A program made the position numbers and the translations under genes. The notes below the pieces were generated by a model. That model saw nothing but the letters and a program-made list of their open reading frames with translations, was not told where the DNA came from and searched no databases. Of a DNA stretch of 64,000 nt, positions 27,401 to 33,517 are shown piece after piece (the stretch's first letter is position 1; each line of letters starts with the position of its first letter). The stretch is from an uncultured Acetatifactor sp. (lineage in GTDB: Bacteria; Bacillota; Clostridia; Lachnospirales; Lachnospiraceae), in the NCBI GenBank assembly GCA_910589655.1, contig CAJUTJ010000004.1:21230-85229 (forward strand), written 5' to 3'.

Positions 27401-30348
27401 GTAGCCGCCACAGGATCCCACTCTATGGTTACGGAACGCTGCAGATCCGTAGTTCCTTCCGCAGGAGCCGTACATCTAACATTCTGAGGCGCTGCCGGTG
27501 CAGGAACACCTTCCAGTACCGCCTTCACCGTGCAGATAGCGCTGGGCGCAGATTCTGCTCCGATGGAAGTAACGCAGGTCATATAGTACTGGTACTCGTC
27601 ACCCAGACGTACCGACTGTGCTTTACAGTCAAGCTCCTTATCCCTATATTCTTCTACGGTAAAGCTCTTTACCAGCGTAAATTCTTTGTCCGTAGTTCCT
27701 TTTCTGTAAACATTATAGCTTACCGCTTCATCCACGCCTACAAAGCCAAGCAGGAACGAATAGGAAGTTCCTTCCACCTTGCCCTCTGTCACAGTCAGGC
27801 CGGAAGGAGCCGCCAATACCTGAGTCACAGTCAATCCCATCATATATCCGCTGTTGCCGATGGTCAGCTTGCCGTCCGTCACACGTACCGTAGCGGTCAT
27901 GCTTCCGATGGACTGTCTTGCGGATACAGACCCTATGGAGCCGCCCTCCGCAGAAAAATTCGCTTTGATCGTAGATCCGCCAGCTATCAAGTCTCCGGCA
28001 TAACATGTGACCTCATAGTCGCCGTTGGGCACCTTTACTTCAAAGGTGCTGTCGCCCAGCATAAAGTCCCTGCCCATTGCCCCCAAAGGTCCTTCGGCAT
28101 CCGGAACCTGAGTCCCTCTGTCTCGTCCGTTGTTGGGCGGAACCGTAAAGCCGTATCCCAACGCCTCATCGTACTTAAAATCCTCCCCGATGCCGGTCCA
28201 TCCCTCCAAAGTGGGGGATCCTTTATAGTTAAAGTCGAACTTCCAGCCTGCAGCCTTGGTCTTTACCGTAACCTTGTCGGAAAAGTCGCCCAGACCCTTT
28301 TCGTTAAAGCCCCTTACTGCATACACATAAGTCACACCGGAAGCACAGCTGCTGTCGGTGTAGCCTGCCTTGGAAGAAACGGAATACTTTTCTGCATTGG
28401 AGAAATCCACGCTGTCCGCCGTCTGACCGTCTGCAAGCGCCTGACGGTAAATATAATACAGCTCCGCTCCCTCTGCGGGATCCCACGCCAAAGTAACGCT
28501 GGAAGCGCCTACCGTGACACTCTTCAACCCCGTGACCTTCTGAGGCACGTTGTTGGGGACATTCATTACCACCTTGGAAGCCAGATCACTCAGCGCACCG
28601 TTTTCCTGAATTCCCTGAGCCACGCACTGAGAGAACTTATATGCGCCGTACCACTGGAGATGGGTGGAGTCGTTGGCGCCGCCTGCATAAGCTCCCGGAT
28701 ACTCTCCTGCCTCCACCATCAAAAACAGAGACTTTGCACCCTCTTTTCCAAAAGCGTTACATACGGCAAGGGATCTCGCGGTCAGATCAATTAAAGGAAC
28801 ATTCTGATCCGCTGCCATACTCCGCATTACGTCGCCGTAGGCTTCGAAATTGCCCACAAAAGCATTGTCCTTGTCGGAATAACTGTATCTTGCAACAGGC
28901 GTCACCAGCACGGGAGTAGCCCCACGCTGCAATGCGCCGTCTATATAATACTGAATCCATTTCCCGAATTCCGAAACGGAGACAAATCTGTTCGGTCTGC
29001 TGTTGGTGGAATCGTTATGTCCCCACTGCACAAACAGATAATCTCCGGGCCGGATATCTTCCAGCAAATCATCCAGCTTGCCCTCTTCCACAAAGGATTT
29101 GGAAGAACGCCCGCCGATGGCGCGGTTTTCCACGATTGCATTATCCGCCTCATAAACCCGGGCCTGACCGTAATCACAGTCGTCCGCACTACGCTCCTCC
29201 ACTTCGCCGCCGAAGAAATTAGCCAAAGTCTCGCCCCAGCCTGTCTGAGGTTCATAATAATCCTCATATGTCTGTACCGTGGAGTCGGAAGCCAGATATA
29301 CGGTAGGCTTCTGGCCGGCAGCATTTGTAGCAAGCCTTGTAACGGTAACGTTGGACACGTAAACGTTCTGCAGCGCTGCAGAGTCCTTGGTGGTAGCCCC
29401 GCTGTCAACCAGAAACTTAAGGCTCAGTTCGCCGTCCACTACCACGGCAGTCAGCTCTCTCGTCACGCTGGCTCCCGGCGCTACCGAAATACCGGTTTCC
29501 TTGGTAATATCTTCCGCCTCCAGATACGCCGTATACTCGTCGCCTGTAGGATTAGTCAAGGTAACCGATACGCTGTAATCCGCATTTGCCACAGCCATGT
29601 CAAAGCTGGATGTCTCCTCATAGGTATATACGCCATACCCTGTGGACTCCGTTTCCGTCCAGACCTTACTTCCCACAGTCAGACAGCCGGTTCCCGCCTG
29701 TACAAAGGAAGCCCCTACAGTTCTTGTAGATTCTCTGGGATAATACACGCCTCCGTCCCAGCCCCTTGCCTCCGCAGGCCATGTGATGTCATAGAAACCC
29801 ATATTCCCGTCAAACGGGGAAGCGGTGACATCCGTACCGAAATTCAAATTTGCTATTGTCTGATCCGCAGTAAAACTGTTATAGTCGCCGTCTCTTGCGA
29901 TATCAAGCAGCGCAAAGCTGGCGCCGAGGCCCAAAACACCCCCCCCAACTTGCAAAAAACCGTCCGATCCGGAAACAACCTGTTCGGACATGGGAACTGT
30001 CGGATCCATAGTTACAGGATCCGTATTTGCCGAATCCGAAATATTAGGATCCGCATTTGTTGAATCCGTAACATTAGGATCCGCATTTGTTGAATCCGTA
30101 ACATTAGGATCCGCATTTGTTGAATCCGTAATTGCAGGATTCGTATTTGTCGAATCCAAAACCTCAGGATTCGCAGTCTCAGGATCCGTATTTACCGAAT
30201 CCGTAATCGCAGGATCCACAGGCACCGAACCTGCTTCCGCAGCGTGTACCTGCTGTCCGTCCAGCACACTTCCGGCCAGCATGGCAGCACTTAGAACCAG
30301 TGCCATGGTTCTGCTAGAAATGGATTTACGTCTTGTCCATCTCTTCAT
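21466..30348 (-). CDS. giant surface rhamnogalacturonan acetylesterase-lyase (CE12-like + PL11)
   Basis: A 2960-residue secreted protein. In order: signal peptide (1-36, ending VHA); Asp/Asn/Thr-rich repeats (45-115); SGNH esterase of the rhamnogalacturonan acetylesterase type (about 350-575; ASDSTV, WGHND, DSTHLQWYG); FnIII (600-698); beta-sandwich module (700-843); two FnIII (845-1052); family 11 rhamnogalacturonan lyase (1060-1745) with several DxDGDG calcium motifs such as DLDGDGQLE and DYDGDGKAE; LamG-like module (1820-2045); three Ig-like repeats (2114-2347); malectin-like module (2348-2503); two FIVAR helical repeats (2505-2645); another Ig-like repeat; an unassigned domain (2735-2910); acidic linker; TKTGD, a membrane span and KIYRKKHHD, a sortase-type tail. 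It would deacetylate and cleave pectin RG-I at the cell surface. Start follows AAAGGAGGAGGTATCTATT. Single gene with its own promoter. Confidence 0.93.
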   Translation of the reverse strand: MKRWTRRKSISSRTMALVLSAAMLAGSVLDGQQVHAAEAGSVPVDPAITDSVNTDPETANPEVLDSTNTNPAITDSTNADPNVTDSTNADPNVTDSTNADPNISDSANTDPVTMDPTVPMSEQVVSGSDGFLQVGGGVLGLGASFALLDIARDGDYNSFTADQTIANLNFGTDVTASPFDGNMGFYDITWPAEARGWDGGVYYPRESTRTVGASFVQAGTGCLTVGSKVWTETESTGYGVYTYEETSSFDMAVANADYSVSVTLTNPTGDEYTAYLEAEDITKETGISVAPGASVTRELTAVVVDGELSLKFLVDSGATTKDSAALQNVYVSNVTVTRLATNAAGQKPTVYLASDSTVQTYEDYYEPQTGWGETLANFFGGEVEERSADDCDYGQARVYEADNAIVENRAIGGRSSKSFVEEGKLDDLLEDIRPGDYLFVQWGHNDSTNSRPNRFVSVSEFGKWIQYYIDGALQRGATPVLVTPVARYSYSDKDNAFVGNFEAYGDVMRSMAADQNVPLIDLTARSLAVCNAFGKEGAKSLFLMVEAGEYPGAYAGGANDSTHLQWYGAYKFSQCVAQGIQENGALSDLASKVVMNVPNNVPQKVTGLKSVTVGASSVTLAWDPAEGAELYYIYRQALADGQTADSVDFSNAEKYSVSSKAGYTDSSCASGVTYVYAVRGFNEKGLGDFSDKVTVKTKAAGWKFDFNYKGSPTLEGWTGIGEDFKYDEALGYGFTVPPNNGRDRGTQVPDAEGPLGAMGRDFMLGDSTFEVKVPNGDYEVTCYAGDLIAGGSTIKANFSAEGGSIGSVSARQSIGSMTATVRVTDGKLTIGNSGYMMGLTVTQVLAAPSGLTVTEGKVEGTSYSFLLGFVGVDEAVSYNVYRKGTTDKEFTLVKSFTVEEYRDKELDCKAQSVRLGDEYQYYMTCVTSIGAESAPSAICTVKAVLEGVPAPAAPQNVRCTAPAEGTTDLQRSVTIEWDPVAATTGKDGQPYNVILYNVYRSDKAEGEKGFKEFVKIGTVESGTSFTDDTVTTNIPWYYKVTAVNAGGEGEKSESCKTPVTGSLVAGGRESYSDRGLVAVNLSGGKGAQTLVSATGPDGSQLTQGVYLSWRAFEADMDGNHRLNTTFDVYCNGTPIATGIKETNLVYEGGTASDTFKVVGSNDGSIGVQSVDTQCWANQYLDLNLYCPGDETMPDGSTCSFSANDMTVGDLDGDGQLELIVKWYPSNAKDNSGSGYTGNTYLDGYDVNWATGQVSMMWRINLGINIRSGAHYTQFQVWDYDGDGKAEIAVKTGDGTTSYKSLDGTANSLEMNDYVGEASDQVLTTSVNHGAGNFDYRASNGYVIIPEGHEYFSIFNGEDGTKAAADVAYEPFGGNATTWGDSSDGYRNRIDRFLSATAYLDGETPFAVFCRGYYTRTCLTAYYMKDTDGDGTGDTIDIYWKFDTKDAGSQYEAQGNHGLSVNDVDNDGRDEIIYGALTVDHDGTVKYSTGLGHGDAMHVSDWIPQNPGLEIMGVHEHDDAAYHVEIHDAETGEILMGYWTGRDTGRGVAADIDPTSVGGEWWAIAGPNWTPAEGEDEPSWDSTRGVVYSAASSLNNLIALAEASPASNFSIFWDGDLLSEVLDHKFNNKNGAYDPIGVIISKWNYETEKQDTMLYSEEIWSNNGTKGNVGLAADILGDWREEIITRTSGNPNVVRVYTTTIQTDYVVPCLLEDLAYREGVAWQNVGYNQPANLSYLLSEGLVTSQLSEGEIGSEDAQVNFTKASDGTYGHEITGYQIYRKLAGSDGAYELVTTIPLDQLVESTGGGSTTPEVPEPKIDMIYEDDFESGAAAIPYKVVGGTVEFGADKATKNQNTSDNIFVFHGNNGSGPRGAYIGELTNCNKDGLTVETDIRIDGGYQNGTDVFALLGDVRSKDNSLASTMQILTLTVTTGGTAGMIDQITVNGQDIKDKALVTTGNRNVPNEESSNWRNMRRDTTGWIHLRAEIDFTNQKVNVLLTRVSDDSEIFNQTVDFVNKDAGITELKSMYMSASRQWGTVSLDNVEIYTKEEVKPPTGGGDTSDVTTYVYTDTGLAAATAYSYKVAAVVKTADGERSSFMSRALEIETADKINSVETLDPVTLYEDTPIDKGETVASLLPQTVEITTADGVKKDYQIKWDVTGLDIMKVGEYDVTGTIKGWKDPIPLHVTVAPNAVKGYVPFEDIKVVIGHEAVLPKEVEIEWLNTRKTKKDVTWDTSTLDTNKYGEYIVTGTVAGTTDTVTVKVLVVENYIISVPKAYGEVIYCSDNVSAQLPSMITANFAAGDSKQVAVTWNADSISAIDTSTVGTYTIVGTVEGFDEEVTAEIRVEYKAVYKFDFGINAKEEAEGWTAITVNGKGGTKTMEQLGINYTDARGYGFLDPAAVIEGRSEDYTFNGVLPKLVYKDFVIPDGQTFVVDLPNGKYMVEVVSGSHYKSDIKGTVEGISANVSNTADTYAIKTINVEMTDGQLTCEFPSGHICRMDAIIVRLIEADKTALKAAIDNAEVLADSELLYTEETWAAFQAALAEAKKVYEDVYPDCEAVANAAKALTDAQAALKLDPNGPDKVSIAALKKAIEAAKALEDKQSLYTEESWAVFAEKLKEAQAVLDKSDATNEEREAARAALQAAQAALVKKYTGEIAGVVTPVITGLNVGMTLDELLAKLPAVVDVTYKDGTTGKAGVTWDVSKVDLDHAGVYDAFMIVDGWSEPILCRLTLTKKVSMDVEASGNMPAIKVPAISEEQLKNILSAEDLEKLINGADIRLAIEAYGMQDADISAPVLAALSAKLAQNGLNVIAKMNIDLVKYIDAEAPQLITEANIEIPLVITIPEEFRNTESGYEREFFVVRTHVAGDGSVQTDVLEDQDQESSTITIMTNKFSVYALAYKDAPVEDEEDDDDDDGQEPVVTTPTKTGDEMNVWVWIVLLAACIIGAASVFGVKIYRKKHHD
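30017..30211 (-). repeat. 30-bp tandem repeat inside giant gene
   Basis: Units of 30 bp start with GGATCCG or GGATTCG at 30017, 30047, 30077, 30107, 30137 and 30182, with a 15-bp half unit at 30167. Units at 30047 and 30077 are identical. On the coding strand each unit gives ten residues of the form N-x-D-P-x-x-x-D-S-x. It lies just after the signal peptide and would be a flexible spacer. Copy number could vary by slippage. Confidence 0.9.
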
Positions 30349-30364
30349 AATAGATACCTCCTCC

Positions 30365-30470
30365 TTTAAAGTGCAGAGTAAATCTTAACCCTACGCACGA
30401 TTTCACTTCAGCCTTTGCGACAAGCGCGCTTTCCCCCAAAGACGCGCAAGGCTGCTCTTTGTCCTAATTT
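30365..30470 (-). other. structured 5' leader of giant gene
   Basis: The predicted leader of about 120 bases contains AGCCTTGCGCG and CGCGC with a later AAAGGCT that can fold into a nested stem (GCGCG/CGCGC inside AGCCTT/AAGGCT). An alternative outer pairing is GACAA/TTGTC. I could not match it to a known riboswitch class. It may simply stabilise the mRNA. Confidence 0.3.
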
Positions 30471-30477
30471 TATTACA

Positions 30478-30506
30478 AGTATAACAACCCGCTATTTTAT
30501 TATCAA
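30478..30506 (-). promoter_or_regulatory. sigma-A-type promoter of giant gene
   Basis: On the minus strand TTGATA (-35, 30501-30506) and TATACT (-10, 30478-30483) are separated by exactly 17 bases. The start site would be near 30470, giving a leader of about 120 bases. Confidence 0.75.
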
Positions 30507-30789
30507 CGACTTACACTTCGATTTCATAGCAATAATGACCATTAATAATACCTGACTTCTTAATCTCTTTGTGAATTTTTTTATTTTTTTTGCTTATTAT
30601 GCTTTTCAAAAAATCTCCATTACCGCAAAACGCACAAAATATTTTCCCCGACGCAATTGTCCGATATGGTCAATTATAAGGCAAAATAGGTTTTATAATA
30701 CGTTTTATTCACTCCAGTGCTCCATCCAGTCAGGAATCGGATTTTGGAGCTGTATGGTTCGTGCCAGTGTAATCCGCCCTAATTGCCCG

Positions 30790-30903
30790 TATGTTTGGCG
30801 CAGGATAAATTTTCAGTCTGCAAGGCGGCTGAACGAGTCGATGCGGTGGCATCGTCGAGTGAAGCCAACGCAGTCAGGTGGAAATTTAGACCAGCGAAAC
30901 ATA
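30790..30903. repeat. dispersed palindromic element, copy 2
   Basis: A 114-bp element begins TATGTTTGGCGCAGGATAAA and ends with the imperfect inverse (CCAGCGAAACATA). The interior GATGCGGTGGCATCG is a second palindrome. It shares the GGCGCAGGATRAATTTTC core and the CAAGGCGG segment with the element at 6366-6517. A short open frame runs through it but has no ribosome site and looks like a by-product of the repeat. Confidence 0.65.
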
Positions 30904-30951
30904 GGGATAATTTAGGTGGAAGTTTGGAAGTAAACTTTCAAATATTGATTA

Positions 30952-31042
30952 ATGTGCGTGCCGAAGCGCGCATGGAGGTATAAGGTTGAATAAAAATGTG
31001 TATTCAACTCTTGATTTGAGTGCGCGCCCGCAGCGCGCAGAT
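30952..31042. repeat. three hairpins before the broken acetyltransferase gene
   Basis: GTGCGTGCCGAAGCGCGCAT, GTTGAATA-loop-TATTCAAC and TGCGCGC-CCGCA-GCGCGCA follow one another within 91 bases, directly downstream of the dispersed element and directly upstream of the acetyltransferase start. None has a T-run. They may belong to the dispersed element or be leader structures. Confidence 0.5.
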
Positions 31043-31571
31043 GGGAATAAAAATGATTGAATACAGAAATGTACAAGCCGGTGAGTTGAACCGGGAATTG
31101 TTCGGCGGCTTTATCCGCCGTCAAGTTGTGACAAAATGCTGGAGAAGAGAAAAGAACGAATGGTGCATCAAAGACGACCCGTTTATCGATGATTGGTCGG
31201 AGGAAGATTACAAGACTCTGATTTCCTGCCTGAGAAATACCATTGCAGCGGGCGGTTTCGTGTATGCTGCTTTTGACAACACCGCCTTAAAAGGATTTGT
31301 TTCGGTTGAACCGGACTTATTCGGCGGCAGCCAATGCTATCTTGACCTGTCCAGTATCCACATCTCCGAGGATATGAGAAACAAAGGAATCGGAACCGTG
31401 CTGTTCCTTGCCGCCAAAGAATGGGCCAGAGACCCAATGTCATTTAGTTAAGTCCAAAAGCATTAAGTTAAGGTTTAAAAATACCGTTCACTTTCGCAAA
31501 AATGAGCGGTACTCTTTTTTGATAACAATCTGCATCAAACTGAAATTTTCGCATTCTTAACATACCTGACT

Positions 31572-32465
31572 TCAATATTTTCTTCTTATCGGAATCCACA
31601 GTTCACAGAATAGACCACTTCTTCCTTTTTCAAAATATATTTCATAATCTGTTTCTGCTTCTGATTCATACCCCATTTGTGGCAAGAATTCTTTATAGAA
31701 TTTAGCCCAAGTGTCACCAATACAATCACCATCCCCACCGATGCAGTCAAATACAACATAAGTTCCCGGTTCCACATCCCAGATGCTATAACCTGCTTTT
31801 TGCATTTCTGAAAAATCAAACTCCGATGTATCTTCATCAATCAAGACACCAATTCCATATTCAAACGTATCCATACCTTTCTTCGTCGGAGAACATAACC
31901 CATACAGGTCTCGTTTTCCTTCCGGTCGCAGATTGCAAATCGGCCCTATAAGTTTTTTGTCATTACACTCTCCCCAAAAATCAGAAATATCATGATTTTC
32001 CTCGTCATTAATGATTTCATTTTTAAAACTTCTTACCACTGCAATAAATTTTTGTTCTTTAGTTTGTACGATTCTGTAATCCATGCTTTTACCACCTTCC
32101 ACGGTTATTTTAATAACAAGTGGATTGAAAAGCATGAGCTTCGCAGATTCCTGTCTGGCAAATTTAGGCGCAATTCCATGAAACCTTGTAAATGCCTTTG
32201 TAAAACTCTCTGGTGTTTCATAACCATACTTCAGCGCGATATCTGTTATTTTAGCATCGGTTTCTACAATTTCTCTACCTGCTAAAGATAACCTGCGGTT
32301 GCGAAGATAAGTATTGGCAGTCATCCCTGCAAGAAAACTAAATGCTCTATGGAACTCATAGCTCGAAGTGTGTACATGCCTCGCTACATCTTCATAGTTT
32401 ATTTCCTCCATAAGATGTTCTTCCATATAAGTAATTGCCTGTTGCATTGCTGCTATCCACTCCAT
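31572..32465 (-). CDS. AraC regulator with GyrI-like effector domain, paralogue 2 (in mobile element)
   Basis: A 297-residue protein with the N-terminal AraC domain (HTSSYEFHRAFSFLAGMTANTYL; ALKYGYETPESFTKAFTRFHGIAP) and a C-terminal GyrI-like domain that ends GLFCELWIPIRRKY. The DNA-binding half is close to that of the regulator at 17636-18517. It is the only intact gene in the element at 31435-32971 and so counts as cargo. The ATG follows AGGAGGAATAAAGT. Codon use is more AT-rich than in neighbours, in keeping with recent arrival. Ligand and targets unknown. Confidence 0.9.
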   Translation of the reverse strand: MEWIAAMQQAITYMEEHLMEEINYEDVARHVHTSSYEFHRAFSFLAGMTANTYLRNRRLSLAGREIVETDAKITDIALKYGYETPESFTKAFTRFHGIAPKFARQESAKLMLFNPLVIKITVEGGKSMDYRIVQTKEQKFIAVVRSFKNEIINDEENHDISDFWGECNDKKLIGPICNLRPEGKRDLYGLCSPTKKGMDTFEYGIGVLIDEDTSEFDFSEMQKAGYSIWDVEPGTYVVFDCIGGDGDCIGDTWAKFYKEFLPQMGYESEAETDYEIYFEKGRSGLFCELWIPIRRKY

Positions 32466-32508
32466 ACTTTATTCCTCCTGTTGAAGCCTATTATAGGAGC
32501 AATTTGAG

Positions 32509-32736
32509 ATGATTACATTTCCCGGCTTGCGAAGATTTGTCAGGTTGTTAAAATCAAAGTTGTTCTTCGCTATAGCCGGCTGTGTCAGTGAAGGCAGCAC
32601 ATTAGCCGAAGCTATCCTTATGGGTACTGATGCCGCATCCGACCTCAATACATTTGCCGAAAATAACCATATTAGCTTTTCTCAGGTGCTTCAAGATTCC
32701 TTAACTTCCCTCTACCAGCGAAAACAGCACGCTTAA
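32509..32736 (+). pseudogene. hicB-type antitoxin remnant
   Basis: The frame encodes GCVSEGSTLAEAILMGTDAA, the conserved strand of the HicB fold, joined almost directly to LNTFAENNHISFSQVLQDSL, the ribbon-helix-helix DNA-binding end of Clostridial HicB antitoxins. The normal 40 or so residues between them are missing, and ITFPGL at the start is separated from GCV by a foreign stretch that contains a GCGAAGA/TCTTCGC inverted repeat. No hicA toxin is present. It is a decayed copy inside the mobile element. Confidence 0.65.
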
Positions 32737-33099
32737 GTGGTTGCCCCGATTTCGCATGAAATCTGGGTAGTCCTATTCTTCTTTCAAAACAGTCGATTTC
32801 CAAGTCAAAATCCCTGCTTTTACATAAAATAATTCATCTGTCCGCCAAGCCAAGCAGTGAATTTAAGAAATTTTTCTTAAATGAAATAATTTGCGTTTTA
32901 GAAATGTAAAAATTCTGTTATGACGGATTTTCCTTAACTTATCGGCTCACACATCTAACTAAATGACATTGGCCATGAACCACGGTGCTAAAAAGCTGTA
33001 TATCTCCGCCCACTCTGCCGTGGAAAGTCAGGCTTTTTATAAAAAAATGGGGTGTGTGGAAGCCGCGGTATATCATCAGGAACATGTGGAGAGAGAACC

Positions 33100-33501
33100 T
33101 TATGACTGCCAGCTGGAATGTCCTTTATCGTAAGCCGGAATTTCTCTATCCCTATAATAGTACTTTTTATCCTGTTCACCGATTTCCCGCATGACTTTAC
33201 AGGGATTCCCCACTGCCACCACATTGGACGGGATATCCTTTGTCACAACGCTTCCGGCACCGATCACCGTATTATCCCCGATTGTGACCCCCGGCAAAAT
33301 GATTGCTCCCGCCCCGATCCAGCAGTTTCTTCCTATATGTACCGGCATATTATACCGGTATAACCGCTCCCGCAGCTCGGGTAAAACGGGATGGCCTGCG
33401 GTAGCTATTGTTACGTCGGGGTCAAACATAAGTGTGATTGGTTCCGTTATTTGCAGAATGATGTACACTGTCTCATTATCAACATATCCGTATACAAACA
33501 C
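33100..33501 (-). pseudogene. truncated sugar O-acetyltransferase (maltose/galactoside acetyltransferase type)
   Basis: The frame holds the C-terminal left-handed beta-helix of the LacA/Maa family: MFDPDVTIATAGHPV, IGRNCWIGAGAIILPGVTIGDNTVIGAGSVVTKDIPSNVVAVGNP. Normal members have about 190 residues; the first 70 or so, including the N-terminal helical lid and early coils, are absent. The apparent start is a GTG without ribosome site. Its end overlaps the 3' end of the broken GNAT gene by 34 bases. It is best read as a 5'-truncated pseudogene. Confidence 0.75.
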
Positions 33502-33517
33502 CTGCTGTTATAGCACA

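Larger units (their letters stand above)
31435..32971. mobile_element. non-autonomous inverted-repeat element with AraC/GyrI cargo
   Basis: The element is 1537 bp long. The ends CAATGTCATTTAGTTAAG (31435-31452) and, inverted, CAATGTCATTTAGTTAG (32971-32955) match over the first 16 bases. A subterminal TAAGTTAAGG at 31464-31473 is mirrored at 32932-32941 at the same distance from the end. Flanks GCCAGAGACC and GCCATGAACC may be a diverged 10-bp target duplication. It splits a GNAT gene. Inside are an intact AraC/GyrI regulator and a hicB remnant; no transposase frame is visible. The interior looks more AT-rich than the surroundings. It is therefore a MITE-like or cargo-carrying derivative that must be moved by a transposase elsewhere. 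Confidence 0.8.
31053..33133 (+). pseudogene. GNAT acetyltransferase interrupted by a 1.5-kb insertion
   Basis: The first part (31053-31434) reads MIEYRNVQAGELNRELF to the acetyl-CoA site MRNKGIGTVLFLAAKEWARD and then runs into foreign sequence with a stop at 31451. The rest, from 32972 to the TAA at 33131-33133, continues in frame as HGAKKLYISAHSAVESQAFY and a normal C-terminus. Together they form a complete GNAT-family N-acetyltransferase of about 180 residues. The break is exactly at the inverted repeats of the element 31435-32971. The left product lacks the end of the acetyl-CoA fold and should be inactive. Substrate was never known. Confidence 0.88.

Noticed and set aside
26305..28794. 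829-codon open frame on the plus strand inside the giant lyase gene
   Set aside because: It lies fully antisense to a gene with many recognisable domains, has no ribosome site and no family features; it results from codon bias of the opposite strand.
29017..30063. 348-codon plus-strand frame opposite the esterase domain
   Set aside because: Antisense shadow of a conserved SGNH domain; no ribosome site and composition rich in Arg, His and Cys as expected for a shadow.
30017..30211. Regular 30-bp repeats resembling a CRISPR array
   Set aside because: Units are directly joined without spacers, keep the reading frame of the giant protein and have no cas genes nearby.
30783..30983. 66-codon frame across the second dispersed element
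   Set aside because: It coincides with a palindromic repeat, has no ribosome site, and the related element at 6.4 kb has a different frame.
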